From positions 5,276,501 through 5,340,500 of the forward strand of contig JAZGTN010000046.1 in assembly GCA_037783415.1 (NCBI GenBank): a DNA stretch of 64,000 nt. Direction: 5' to 3'. Every line of letters begins with the position of its first letter. Positions within the stretch are counted from its first letter, which is position 1. The stretch is from Leptasterias polaris. Its lineage: Eukaryota; Echinodermata; Asteroidea; Forcipulatida; Asteriidae. The notes beneath the pieces were generated by a model that saw nothing but the letters and a program-made list of their open reading frames with translations, did not search any database and was not told the origin of the DNA. Made by a program: the position numbers and the translations under genes. Shown here piece after piece: positions 37,486 to 48,511 of this stretch.

Positions 37486-38035
37486 ATAGAGCTGCTTTTA
37501 AAGGCACTGTACACGTTTGGTAATTACTCAAAATATATATTAGCATAAAAACTTACTTGGTAACGAGCAATGGAGAGCTGTTGATAGAGAAACGACTCCC
37601 TCTGAAGTAACGTAGTTTTTGAGAAAGAGGTAATTTCTCACTAAAATTATAAAAGACTTCTGGCCAGAAGCCTTTTATTCCTATCTGAAAGCACACTAAT
37701 TTGTACAACAAGGGTGTTTTTTCTTTCATCATTTTCTTGCAACTTCAATGACCAATTAAGTCCAAATTTTCACAGGCTTGTTATTTTATGCATATGTTGG
37801 GATACACCAAGTGAGAATACTGGTCTTTGACAATTACCAAACGTGTTCAGTGCCTTTAAAGCAGAACATTTTGCTTGTGTTCTGCTTTGCAAAAATAAGC
37901 GGGATACCAGTCACAGATGGTAGTCTTGACAAACTGGCTGGTAACCTTATTCTGGTAAGCATAATTTGTTTCATGCTTAGTAGCTACTTTTTATACCTAA
38001 AAGTTGAAACTCTATGAAATCTTGCCCCTGGTTTC
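37486..38035. mobile_element. TGCTTAAGCA MITE split by a TTAA element
   Basis: The outer MITE (ATTTCATAGAGCTGCTT ... AAGCAGAACATTTTGC ... GCTGGTAACCTTATTCTGGT) is interrupted by a complete TTAA element at 37502-37855. Confidence 0.78.
37502..37855. mobile_element. TTAA MITE family 1, complete and nested
   Basis: AGGCACTGTACACGTTTGG start, CCAAACGTGTTCAGTGCCT end, TTAA at 37498-37501 and 37856-37859. Confidence 0.85.
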
Positions 38036-38684
38036 TGCTTAGCAGGTTGACCTTGACCATAAAGACATGTTCTGGATCATTTCATTTAATCTCTCCATTT
38101 TAATAACGAATCTACCAAGTGTAAAGGTAGTGCTCTTAAAGTAATTGAATCATGCAGTTTTATCAGGATCATGCTGAAACCACTTTCCTAAGAGCTATTT
38201 CATAAATTAGTGAAAAAATTAAGATTTTATTTGCATATAAAAAAAAAATAAAAAAATAAATCCATCTCAATTAAAATTTATGATTTATTTGCACACAATA
38301 TACATGTAGGATTAAATAGACAATTAATCAAAAATGGCATACGATGTGCATGTTGTTTACATTTGCATCCCAGTGGGGTTCGTGTTAGAAACTGTCTGCT
38401 TTAAAGAATATAGGCCTACAAATTAATAACATCGAACAATTTATCAGCTTAAAGTACATGTACTGTACATATATGGCAAAAATTTCAAAGTGCTGCAACA
38501 ATGTACGTGGCATTGAAACTTTCCTGAGCAATAATAATTGCTCGAGAACTTTTGGTAGGCCTACATGGTGTGTACCTGAAAAGTGGGTGCCAGTTATAAT
38601 GCCACTGTGACTAAACATCATTATTCGTGTCTGACTCCCTGCCCAATTATATAGCTGCTTTCAGAACATTTTACTTTTTAACAA

Positions 38685-38870
38685 TTATTTTCTGCTAAGC
38701 ACAAATAAGCAGGTTGCTTACAATTATTTTCTGCTAAGCGAAAATAAGCAGGAAACCAGTCACAAACTGTACATGTATGACATGGTACATGTAATTTAGC
38801 TGGTAACCTCATTCCGGTAGGCCTACAAGCAAAAATGTTTGTGCTCAGCGTTTTTGTGTGCTTTAAAAGT
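38685..38870. repeat. TGCTTAAGCA MITE, partly duplicated
   Basis: ACAATTATTTTCTGCTAAGC occurs twice 37 bp apart, then ACCAGTCACAAACTGTACAT and GCTGGTAACCTCATTCCGG. Confidence 0.65.
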
Positions 38871-38898
38871 ATTAAGCTCCTCATTAAAAGTAGGTTTT

Positions 38899-39405
38899 GG
38901 GCCTAATTTCATAGAGCTGCCAGAATAAGATAAGGCCAAACAAAAAAAAGGTTCTGTTTCCGGTTTCCCGACCGACCCTAACTTTATGCCGCGACCCTAA
39001 ACTTTTTATTCGGCTTGAAAAAAAAATTAAAAATGAGAAAAAAAAAATGAAAAAATGAAGGTACCATGAACCAAATGTCAGACTTTGACCAAACTAATAC
39101 GTTTTTAACAAAATTGAACTAAAAAACCAGTGTTAGTGTTAGTTTTGAATCGGGCAAGTAGGGTATTTACACAATCGCCAAACCTATTAGAATAAAAAAA
39201 ATAAGGCAAAAACAAAAAACTTTCCGACCTACCGACCCTATTTTAAAATGGCATGTAATCGGAAACAGAATATTTGTTTTGTTTGGCCTAAGGTTACCAG
39301 CCAATCTACCATGTTACAAATTGCGTCTGTTGTTCTGCTCATATCTGCTTAGCAGCAACTTGTTTAGCAATATTTTCAGCTTGTAGGGCCTACACTGTGG
39401 AAGGA
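38899..39405. mobile_element. TGCTTAAGCA MITE split by an AGGCCAA MITE
   Basis: GCCTAATTTCATAGAGCTGC then CAGAATAAG is interrupted at 38930 and resumes at 39292 with GGTTACCAGCCAATCTACC, ending in GAGCTCTATGAAATT. Confidence 0.7.
38930..39291. mobile_element. AGGCCAA-type MITE, nested
   Basis: Ends AAGGCCAAACAAAAAAAAGG and TTTGTTTTGTTTGGCCTA, inner TCTGTTTCCGG / CGGAAACAGA. Contains CCGACCCTA repeats. TIR related to the element at 53231-53860. Confidence 0.72.
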
Positions 39406-39538
39406 GAGCTCTATGAAATTTTATTTCCGATTTAACGTCCAGGGTCCAATTTCACAGCTCTACATATAGCCGCTTTTTAAAAGTACTGATTATGCTTACC
39501 AGATTTAGGTGACTAAAATTATAGTAAAAATTAGTTAG

Positions 39539-40076
39539 TGGCCTGACGTTTCGACCCTAGCAGAGTCTTTCTCGAAGGCTAAATGACAACACAACACACT
39601 TACAAGCAGACAAGAGTTGCAAGAGTAGTCAAGTGGAAATACATGAATAGAGAGAGTGGCAGGAGAAAAGCAGAAAGCATTCAGAGAAGGCAGGGGTGAG
39701 CAGGGATTATGAAGACAAAGGGGGGGGGGGGGGGGGTTATGAAGGGAAGGGGATAGCTTGACCACAAGAAGTTGGGAACACAAAGGACAAAATGGAAGGT
39801 TAGAAGAAAAGTAAATAATTAGTTAATACAATGTAGGGCAGCCTAAAAAAGTGGATATCTGTGTGGGAAAAGGAGAAGGCAAAGACAAAAGGTTATTAGT
39901 CATTTCCTTCTTGGATATTCAAACCATGGGGCTGAGTGGTCTTTATGCGCCTTATCCACAATTTCTCCCTACTCAGAAGAACAGTCTCTCTGCAGTTACC
40001 TAGTGCCTCAATGCCCTGTAAATTCATGTCAGAAATGGAGTGGTTAGGAAGGTTGGTGTCCTACAGGTGTATTATA
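39539..40076 (-). mobile_element. Penelope-like element 3' fragment (GIY-YIG tail)
   Basis: The minus strand at 39920-40076 encodes a run with DTNLPNH and the pattern RE-x-LW-x5-T-x-P-HGLN, the C-terminal end of a Penelope-type GIY-YIG endonuclease, with in-frame stops. Downstream on the same strand comes the hammerhead-like motif (39539-39582). 5' truncated and decayed. Confidence 0.62.
39720..39736 (+). repeat. 17-base G run
   Basis: Uninterrupted G tract within the Penelope-like 3' region; may form G-quadruplex structure and is prone to assembly length error. Confidence 0.9.
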
Positions 40077-40103
40077 GTATTATAGTAAAATATAAAGCTT
40101 CCG

Positions 40104-40559
40104 TGTAAGTTCTCACCATATTACACCAGTATTAATGAAATTGCATTGGCTCCCAATTTACAAAATTCTTTTGTTAACTTTCAAAGCTCAAACATGTCAA
40201 TCTCCTGCTTATTTATCTGAACTTGTTCACCATTATTCCCCTACTCGGACTTTACGTTCATCTCAACAGTCATTGCTTAACCACAACTACAAGAGCTTCT
40301 TCCATTTTTTATGGTCAAAGATCATTTTCTTACGCTGCTCCATTTCTTTGGAATAGTCTTCCTGTGCATATTCGCCAGGCTAGTTCTTTACACTGTTTTA
40401 AGTCTCTTGTTAAAAACTCATTTGTTTGAAGCTGCTTATTTGTAATCTGCTTACTTGTAATGTATCTTTCACTCTTTGTATATTTTATTGTTCTCTTTAT
40501 GCGCTTAGAGGCTTTTGCATTAGGCGCTTTATAAATGTCTTTATTATTATTATTATTAT
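40104..40559 (+). mobile_element. LINE 3' end (CR1/L2-like), 5' truncated and frameshifted
   Basis: ITPVLMKLHWLPI, ILLLTFKAQ, PAYLSELVHHYSPTRTLRSS are read in one frame to about 40310; FLWNSLPVHIRQASSL follows in another. This is the usual C-terminal block of CR1/L2-type reverse transcriptase ORFs. The 3' end has GGCGCTTTATAAATG and an (ATT)n tail. Confidence 0.85.
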
Positions 40560-40870
40560 GTACCATTTATGACTGGTATCCTGCTCATTTTTGCTCAGCA
40601 GAAAATTGTTCAGCAATATTTTCTGGGCCCAATTTCATGGCTCTGCTTAAGCACAAAATTTGCTTAAGCACCAAAAAACCTTGCTTAGTAAAACCAGATT
40701 ACCGGCCAATACTCCACTCGATTGTTATGCTAACTAAACAACAGCTAAATACAAGTCACAAGCAATGTACATCGCATGGAGTTTTGGCCAATAACACAAG
40801 TATAATAAGCAAGCTTTTTTCGTGCTTAAGCAAATTTTGTGCTTAAGCAGCTCTATGAAATTGGCCCCTG
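40560..40870. repeat. TGCTTAAGCA MITE, near complete
   Basis: GGGCCCAATTTCATGGCTCT at 40624 and TTAAGCAGCTCTATGAAATT at 40842 are inverted ends. An extra related fragment (TGACTGGTATCCTGCTC) precedes it. Confidence 0.75.
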
Positions 40871-41014
40871 GTTTTAAAGCAGCTCTGTGAAATTGAACCA
40901 TGGTCTCTATGATGAGATTGGGCATGGGTGACTCAAATGCTCTGACTCACAACACAACAAATCCTTCCGTCTAAACTCTGCAATGTTGCATTACCAGTCT
41001 GCATTTAAGTGTAC

Positions 41015-41077
41015 CTTGTGACGAGTGCCGGCTATGTACCTACTGAAGAATTTCTCTTTACGCTCGGCTGGTTCCAT
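41015..41077 (-). CDS. Possible first coding exon of an unidentified minus-strand gene
   Basis: ATG at 41077 in TCATCGATGG opens 21 codons (MEPAERKEKFFSRYIAGTR, then HK) ending AAG|GTACAC in phase 0. Codon choice and amino-acid mix look genuine, and the sequence is not part of any repeat family seen here. Linking it to the exons near 35 kb is only a guess. Confidence 0.35.
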
Positions 41078-41440
41078 CGATGACTAAGAAGAGTCTAAAA
41101 GATGGACCGAGTGTCAATGTGTGCTATGGGTCCATCTGTCATACACGCACCGTGGAAATTAATCCTTGAAACAAAATGATGTTCTCTGCGTAGGGCTTTG
41201 TGTTTGTTAGATTGGAACAGTTGGCTTTTGCTTTTTTAAGAAATTCATTAAAACTGTTTGTCATACAAGTCATAGTGTAGACTAAGGCATGGCTTACAGT
41301 GTACTTGTAATTAAAGTAAGTCAATGAAATGCTTTTCCTCTTAATATCATTGAACTGGAGGAATAAGTTTAGATTTTAAAACCAGTTTTCATGGATATCA
41401 CCAGGCCTAAAATTACACAGAGACCAGGCCTGTGACCTGG
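41078..41440. other. No supported gene
   Basis: Upstream of the candidate exon at 41015-41077; could include its 5' UTR. Nothing else recognised. Confidence 0.35.
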
Positions 41441-41721
41441 GCCCAATGTCATAGAGCCGCTTAAAAGACAGTTTTGTGCTTACTGCACGATTTTCATTTC
41501 ATAGCAATGCTAACCGAAAGCACACAAAAAGGCATGCTAACCTTCTGGTGCTTACTGCATGAAAATGAATGATGTAACAATGCAAATCCATAGTGAACGC
41601 GCAAGCTAGCTGCCTAATTTTCTTGCAAACCTGTGAAGTACACTTATGCTGAAGCAAATTTATCTGCTAAAGTAAGCACGCAAATGTGCTTACCGTTAAG
41701 CAGCATTATGAAATTGGCCCG
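41441..41721. mobile_element. TGCTTAAGCA MITE, long subtype, complete
   Basis: GGGCCCAATGTCATAGAGCC and TTATGAAATTGGCCC ends; internal ATGCTAACCTTCTGGTGCTT shared with 20985-21235. Confidence 0.75.
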
Positions 41722-42100
41722 TCTTGGCCTTCAATGATTTGCAATGAAGGCATTGGAATGTTTTGCAATGGGTTAGGCCTAACTGTTTGTGTTCATTTCA
41801 GGACTACATGTAAAATAAATAAAAACAAACTCAAGTTGGTTGTAGAAATTTACGACTTGGCAACGTGTTACCATTTATCAAATACAAGTGATAAATGTTT
41901 CACTTTTATTGGCCCGTACATTTGTACACACTGTGTAATTTACAGTTACCTTTTTCACAATTGTCTTACTTTTATGTAGGCCCGAAGTACATTATCCAGT
42001 CATAAATTTTAGGATTAACCTGTTGTGAGTGTGTGGGAAATCTTTATGAATCTGTCCTTGTGGGGAATCTGTTCCTGGGGTTTTACTGTGTCTTAAAATA

Positions 42101-42166
42101 ATTTTGGGTTGAACAAAGAAAAATTGACTAGGGCTCTAGTCAATTTTTCTTTGTTCAACCCAAAAT
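42101..42166. repeat. Perfect 31-bp-arm hairpin
   Basis: Left arm 42101-42131 and right arm 42136-42166 are exact complements with a 4-nt spacer. The arm contains GGGTTGAACAAAGAAAAAT, the downstream segment of the tRNA-like repeat at 29003; the following CCAGTCAGTTTCCCTTGTGG matches its leader side. Confidence 0.92.
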
Positions 42167-42737
42167 CATTTAAAAATTTACCCAGTCAGTTTCCCTTGTG
42201 GTTTATTATTTGGTGTCTTAAAATACTGTACAAAGTATAAACCACAGAGATCTGTGTACATGTACATGTATATGATGACACATCATTACATGGCTCTAAA
42301 TTTACTGAGGCTAGTGGTTTAAGTGTTGGGCCAGTATAATAGCTTATGACCAGACAAGTCTGACAGCAGGTGGTGGGGGGGGGGGGGATTGTTTTTCAAT
42401 ATGTATGTACATGTACCTCACTGTGTAGTATCTTGAACAGGAACAAGTTATGCTCAAATGTTGACTTTGATTCTGATACCTGTCAATTTTCAGCTCTGTA
42501 TGTATGTCTTATGCTATTATTGTTCAAAATTCCTGTTGTCAGGACTCAGGTCTGGTCTGGTACAAAAACGCCTGGTCCAATAAACATTCGGAGGCTCTCT
42601 GAGGCTCTTTACAAACCCTACTGTCTTGTGGGGTTTTCTCCCAAATTCGATCCCTGCATTTGTGATGTTTGTGATCAGACTAGAGCTTTATGATGAGACC
42701 ATCAGGGTTTTCTATTCACACAAGATCAGGGCCCAAC

Positions 42738-42920
42738 ATGCCCAATTTTATAGTGCTGTTTAAGCATAACATATTGCTGAACAAATTTCATCTAAGCAGA
42801 AATGGGCAGAATACCGGTCATAAATTGTACATGTGACGAGGTAGTTTGGCTGGTAACCTCTGATAAACATCATTTTGTTGTGCTTAGCTAGTTTTGTGCT
42901 CAAGCAGATGAAAATGGGCC
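42738..42920. repeat. TGCTTAAGCA MITE copy
   Basis: CCCAATTTTATAGTGCTG, ATACCGGTCATAAATTGTAC and GGCTGGTAACCTCTG. Confidence 0.65.
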
Positions 42921-44477
42921 CTGGCTGTGTCTGAATAAGGCAACTTTGGCTTCATCTACAATGATGGCTACTGTCTGCGACAATGGTGAAAATAGATCTT
43001 TTCAGCAATCCAGCCATATATCCATTGTCAATAAGCTGTTAATTTGGACACGGCTTTAAAAGTTATTGAAAAAGTTGGTTGGCATTACTTTGTTCTGTCC
43101 AACTTTTTTATTAAATGCATTTTTGTAATTTGTTTGGATTTGTTACAAGTTAACACTTGAGTTACCAAGGATACACAGAGATGACCCAATTAGTGTACCC
43201 ATGCTGGTACTGAATACAAGTGGCCTTCATAATCATACACTGAGTAAATGAGAAACCAAGATTGGCTTCATTATCAGTATATTCTCAAATGAAGTAGATA
43301 TTGCTTCCGTTCTGGCGTGTAGGACAAACTTGTATAGTATCTAGAATCACATAGCAGGTATAACAGTGGGGAGGCAATACCATTTCAATAGACTTTGAAC
43401 CTTTATCTTTATCATACATGCATTGTACTTTTTATCATTTTATACTTTTGTTTAAATTAAGGATTAACTAACTCATCTTTTGCTACCCAATATTTGAACA
43501 GTGAAGGTTGTTAAACAAGCTTTCTCTATGCACGTAGTTGATGGTAAGTTTTGAGTCCTCTCTCTGTGGTTTTTAAAACAATAACATGGTTGATTTGAAT
43601 GTGTCCCTCTGAAAATATATAATTTTTAAGAAAACAATTGATGCAAAACTAGAACTTGAATGTTTGTTGCTTTATAAACATTTGGCGTTTGGGTTTTGAA
43701 TGAAGCTTGCTAGATGACCTTTGAAACACATGGTCAATTCATAGCTAGAGTTTTTAATAGTTATAGAATTGTGAGGGTATTTCATACTGTTTACAAAGTA
43801 AGACTCGGTAGTTTTTTTTACTTCAAATTCTGGTATGATATTTTACTCTAATAAACTTTAAATTTAGTGTAATTTAATGTGTTTTCAATATTTTAAGCAC
43901 AGATTGCCCAAGGCTCAGATCAGTAAATTCTTTTACTGCAAAAAAAAAGGTCTAAATCTTGTGCTTAATTTTGAAACAATTATTCAATAAAAGTATTACC
44001 ACTATTTTGAAGCATAAACAGAACAGTTTCTGGTAAACAAGAAGTGGTTTTGAACAGTTAGGCCTATTCAAAAAAAGTATGACCACGAACTTAAACCCTT
44101 TAAACAGAAAAGTTTCTAGTAAACAGCTTATTCACTTCGAAATAAATATCACACAAACCCACACAGAAGGGAAGAGTTATCAATTAAGTTTATTCTATCC
44201 TAATATATTGTTCATCGAGCAGACAATGTCAGCAGGAAACAATACTACAGGCGTCAGTGTTGCTAACATGAACTGCAAAGTGCATCCAATATTAATCTTA
44301 TAGCCTCAAGGAAATATCAAAGATTGGCGTCAGAAATAACCCAACATCATTCGATCATGGAGATATGACAGAGAGCATCTGCACGATGCTTGAATTTCAA
44401 CCTTGTCTAAATAAACTCCACGGATAATTTGTTACAGGAAACATTCTTTAACTGTTATGACATTGATCACAAATTAC
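42921..44477. other. No gene or complete element recognised
   Basis: AT-rich sequence. A 43-bp exon-like interval at 43501-43543 is discussed under rejected items. Confidence 0.45.
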
Positions 44478-44481
44478 TTAA

Positions 44482-44849
44482 AGACACTGAACATGTTTGG
44501 TAATTATCAAAGACCAGTATTGTCACTCGGTGTATCCCAACATATGCATAAAATAACAAACCTGTGAAAATTTGGGCTGAATCGGTCATCGAAGTTGCAA
44601 GAAAATAAAGAAAGAAAAAACACCCTTGTTGCACAACTTTGTGTGCTTTCAGATGCTAATAAAAGGCTTCATGCATGAAGTCTTTTATTATTTTAGTGAG
44701 AAGTTACATCTTTCTCAAAAACTATGTTACTTCAGAGGGAATGGTTTCTCACAATGTTTTATACTATCAACAGCTCTCCGTTGCTGGTTATCAAGTAAGT
44801 TTTTATGCTAATATATATTTTGAGTAATTACCAAACGTGTACAGTGCCT
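44482..44849. mobile_element. TTAA MITE family 1, complete
   Basis: TTAA at 44478-44481 and 44850-44853; right end CCAAACGTGTACAGTGCCT. Inverted relative to 37502-37855. Confidence 0.85.
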
Positions 44850-44853
44850 TTAA

Positions 44854-45130
44854 AGGGAAAGTATACCTTTGGTTTTTGGAACCATTCGTTTGTTTTAGTC
44901 CTGTATAAATGTACAATAAAACTACTTGTAATTATGAAATGTCAAAAGATTGTTAGCGTTTTTGAGATATCAATGAGAATCCGGACGGATATCCACACAG
45001 GAAGAATAATCCGTAGTTGGAATACACAATCTGAGAAACTTTTCATGCAGAAATGTTTTTCAGATTGACAATCTTTTGAATCCATTTCTCTACAAACCAA
45101 GCTCTGATTGTCCTCAGAATAATGCATCCA
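44854..45130. mobile_element. TTAA MITE family 2, abutting family 1
   Basis: Begins AGGGAAAGTATACCTTTGG directly after the TTAA at 44850-44853; contains GGAATACACAATCTGAGAAA. The right end is lost. Confidence 0.7.
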
Positions 45131-45629
45131 GCTGAATGCATCATTATACCAAAAGAGTTTAGTTCAACGTGGAATTGGGTTCTGGAATGGTCTGAGTAAC
45201 TCAATTAAAAAATCAATTTCTCTACCTATCTTTACAAGAAAATTGAAAAAGCAACTACTTGATGCATACTCATAGATTATGACTGTTTCTGCATTGCCTA
45301 GGTTATGTTATCTTTCAACACACCTTACATTAGCCGTTGTTGTGTTTGTCTGTCAGGTCTGTTGTCTGTACAATATGTGCTGGTGCTGTTATTTTTGTGT
45401 TCGTCTGTCCGTAGGTTAAGGAACAAAAGCAACTGCTTCACCTGAACATAATTGTTGTCCTACCGCTTATTACAAACAAAATTGCTATTAATCAATTATT
45501 TATATTGCGTATACATTGTAATAGCTTACTTTACCATAAATATGTCATTGTGTAACTGAATGTGATGTTAAACTATGTACTTGAATTATGTAAGATGAAT
45601 GGACAACGATGAAATAAATGTTAATAAAA

Positions 45630-45755
45630 ATTCTCCTGAAGACAATCATAGCATACTGGTTGAAACGTTGAGTTGTCAAACCAATGGTTCTTCTCAGAAC
45701 CACCACTACTCAAAAGAGATTTCTGCACATGGTGTCACCGCAGAACTCTCTTGAC
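45630..45755 (+). mobile_element. Penelope-like fragment with hammerhead-type core
   Basis: CTGAAGACAATCATAGCATA then CTGGTTGAAACGTTGAG: a CTGANGA box, a short AATC/GGTT stem and GAAAC, as in Penelope-like hammerhead motifs. Followed by GGTTCTTCTCAGAACC and ACATGGTGTCACCGCAGAAC. Cleavage-site stems are not evident. Confidence 0.5.
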
Positions 45756-46779
45756 TGTACTCTCACCATGCAACATTTCAAATCCTACTTGAAGTAAAAA
45801 ATGTTTCACAATGTTTATAAAAGTACCACAGGGTCTGAACTTGCTGCAGGCACAATTTGTATAAAACAGACTCAATGAAAGAAAACAAAAACTGTTGGAG
45901 GCTGCTCTCGACTGTAAGATTTTTGTCAACTTTTATTTGAAGAAAGGGACACATCTCAAAACTGGTAAAGCTGTAATTTTTGCAGTCCAAATTTGTATGT
46001 GGTAATTAAAACACAGTAAAAAATGTAGAATTTCTCATTATGCACAGTGTAGTATCTTGCCTGCCAGAAAATACCCTGGAATGCATTTTATTACTCCTTT
46101 TAAATCCTTTCATTGCAAGTTTTTTTCCTCAATCTTTTTCATAAAAAATGCTTTTTCCTTCACGAGGCAAACTTTCATGCCCCATAAATTTAACATTGCG
46201 ATGTCTTTCATTGCATTCAAATGCGTCTCCCAGTCTTTAGGTTATCAGCCACAAATAATTGAAGTCCTGTTTTTGCCCAAGGGGCACCACGCGCAGTAGA
46301 TCTTTATTAAATACAATATCAGTGTTGGTACTCATTCACGGCCAATTTTCCCCCTTGCACGCTTCACTCGTCAGCCCCTTCAAGCTGGTCTGAGGGCAGA
46401 TGATACCCAAGCTTACGTGATGACTAAGAGTTACTGGTTTCAATGCTGCACAATGTGTGCGTAGGCAGTGGAAGGTTTAGCTCCTGGAGAATTTCATTTT
46501 GTGATTGGGTGGTACTGCCCAGCAGCGTTGAATCTGTAAGATCCTATCTAGTCTTGTGTCGCGCGTATTGGTAGGGGATATTGAGACAGAGCTTTGGGCT
46601 ACTGGAGGGAATGAAAGAATGAATATAATGGAGCAGAGATATATGAAGGGGAGAGAGGTTGTGCTGGAGATCATCAGAATGACAGCAGGTCAGTGAACCA
46701 AAGTTCAGCTGACACTAAAAATACAACACTGGTAAAGATCCAATTGCAAAATTGTGTACTCCTGTTATAAAGAACAAAC
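45756..46779. other. No gene seen
   Basis: AT-rich; short frames without splice support on both strands. Confidence 0.45.
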
Positions 46780-46915
46780 CTTGTAACCTTTGTTTGCACA
46801 AAGAGTGACCTTGTACATTCCAGGGCTTATCTGGCAGGCAAGATACCAGACTGGTAACATGGAAAGTTGTACATTTTATGTCCTAATTTTCACATAAATT
46901 CAAGAGTTGTAAAAA
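46780..46915 (+). repeat. Dispersed repeat shared with 20571-20730
   Basis: AGAGTGACCTTGTACATTCC and CTGGCAGGCAAGATACCAG. Confidence 0.5.
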
Positions 46916-48179
46916 TAACAGCTGAACAAGTTTTGAGATGTGCCCCCTTTCATCATATCAAAAGTTGATACAAATTGGATCATGCAATCTCCATTAATGT
47001 CTTCTTCCATTGGGCTGTGTAGAATTCGTGCCTGCAGGAAGTCCAGGCTCTGTGGCTCTTTTGTAAACATGTGATGTCACATGTTACATGGTCTATATAT
47101 GTTGAAAGTTCTCTTAGGAATAGTGTAAATTTGGTGCAATCACAGAGAGAGATTGGATTCCTTAGAGAGAGTCCTTAAAGGCAAATTATGCCTTTGGTTT
47201 TTAGATATATCCTCCCCTGTCCGGTTTTCGATGTAGTATGCCTTTGTCTTTGAATTGAAAAAAAATATAAATATTCCATAATCAACTGATGCCCTAATTA
47301 CCTTCCTTTGTTTATAAGAAATATGCAAACATATATTAAAACGTGATGGCCATTGAAACTTTCACACCACGCACCGATCTTCGATGACTTCAATAGCGTC
47401 CCATTTGTTTTGAGTTTGACCTGTTTTCGATGCAAACAAGAAAGTATGGTGTCCGGGTGAAGCAATACGTGGAAGAAACATCTGCAGTGACTACAAGTGT
47501 TCTGTGAGACTTAGTGTATGACTCTATAGCCAGCAGTTTTCTTGATTTTATTCAACATATTTTTTATTTATTTTTAAAAATAACCATGGTATTTTTCAAA
47601 AACTTAATAAAAATAAAAAATAAATGTAAATAATTCTTGGCTTTCAAATCTTATTTTTATTTAGTTTTGTGTCTTTTTATGTTTCTTAACATTTATAATA
47701 AAGCATATAAATAAACAGTGATAATCGAATCACAAAGCTGATGTTTAAATTTTAATATTAATAACAAAAATGATAGAGTGTTACAAAAAAAAATTATCCA
47801 GACTATTAGAAAATGATATAAGGCACGTGGCTTCTTTAAGCCGCTGTATTTTTTTCCCCAGAATGCTCAGCAGAATGTTCAGTCACATGATTTGATCATC
47901 GTGAATTGTGAATTGAAAAAGTGTTTTATGAAACTTTTTCGGTGGGAATTTTTTTTATTATGGCCCCGACAGTATGACATATTTTTGTACCTTGCAGAAA
48001 TGCCTAAAATACCACAACTTTTTGCATTTACAAGTGCAACTAACCAGTGGAGCCTTACATGTTTCTAAGTTTTGGTCAAATGAGAGGAGACTCTTTGCTT
48101 GGCAAGTCAAACCACAAAAATTGTATCTAGGGACTGTTTACATCGCGCGCAGAGAGGTAAAAGATTTGCCTCAATTTCA
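46916..48179. other. No gene seen; one MITE end
   Basis: A family-2 TTAA element end (TTAAAGGCAAATTATGCCTTTGG) begins near 47175; the rest is AT-rich. Confidence 0.4.
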
Positions 48180-48507
48180 GGGACGCCCTGAATACAGGGC
48201 GTCCTACGATATACAATAAAACTAACCTGTGGTCGCATTTTTGAGATATCGCTGAAAAACCGGAGCGAGTATGTCCATGCAGGAAGAATATTCTCTATAG
48301 GAATACACAATCTGAATCGTTTCTGACAGAAACATTTCTCAGATTTAAATTTTGGGGCATAACCTGATATCTTTTTCCATAACCACATTACTTTGAAGTG
48401 AAATGATTCTCAAAATGCTTTCATCGAAAGCTGCTGTACTTCTTACCACGTAAGTTTTTATTGCAATTAATTTTCAAAGTCATTACCAAACGTATACATC
48501 AGACCCT
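48180..48507. repeat. TTAA MITE family 2, left end truncated
   Basis: GGAATACACAATCTGAAT, GAAAGCTGCTGTACTTCTTA and right end CCAAACGTATAC, then TTAA at 48508-48511. Confidence 0.65.
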
Positions 48508-48511
48508 TTAA

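Noticed and set aside
43501..43543. Possible 43-bp plus-strand microexon (TTGAACAG ... GTAAGT)
   Set aside because: Splice signals are fair, but there is no partner exon and no recognisable product.
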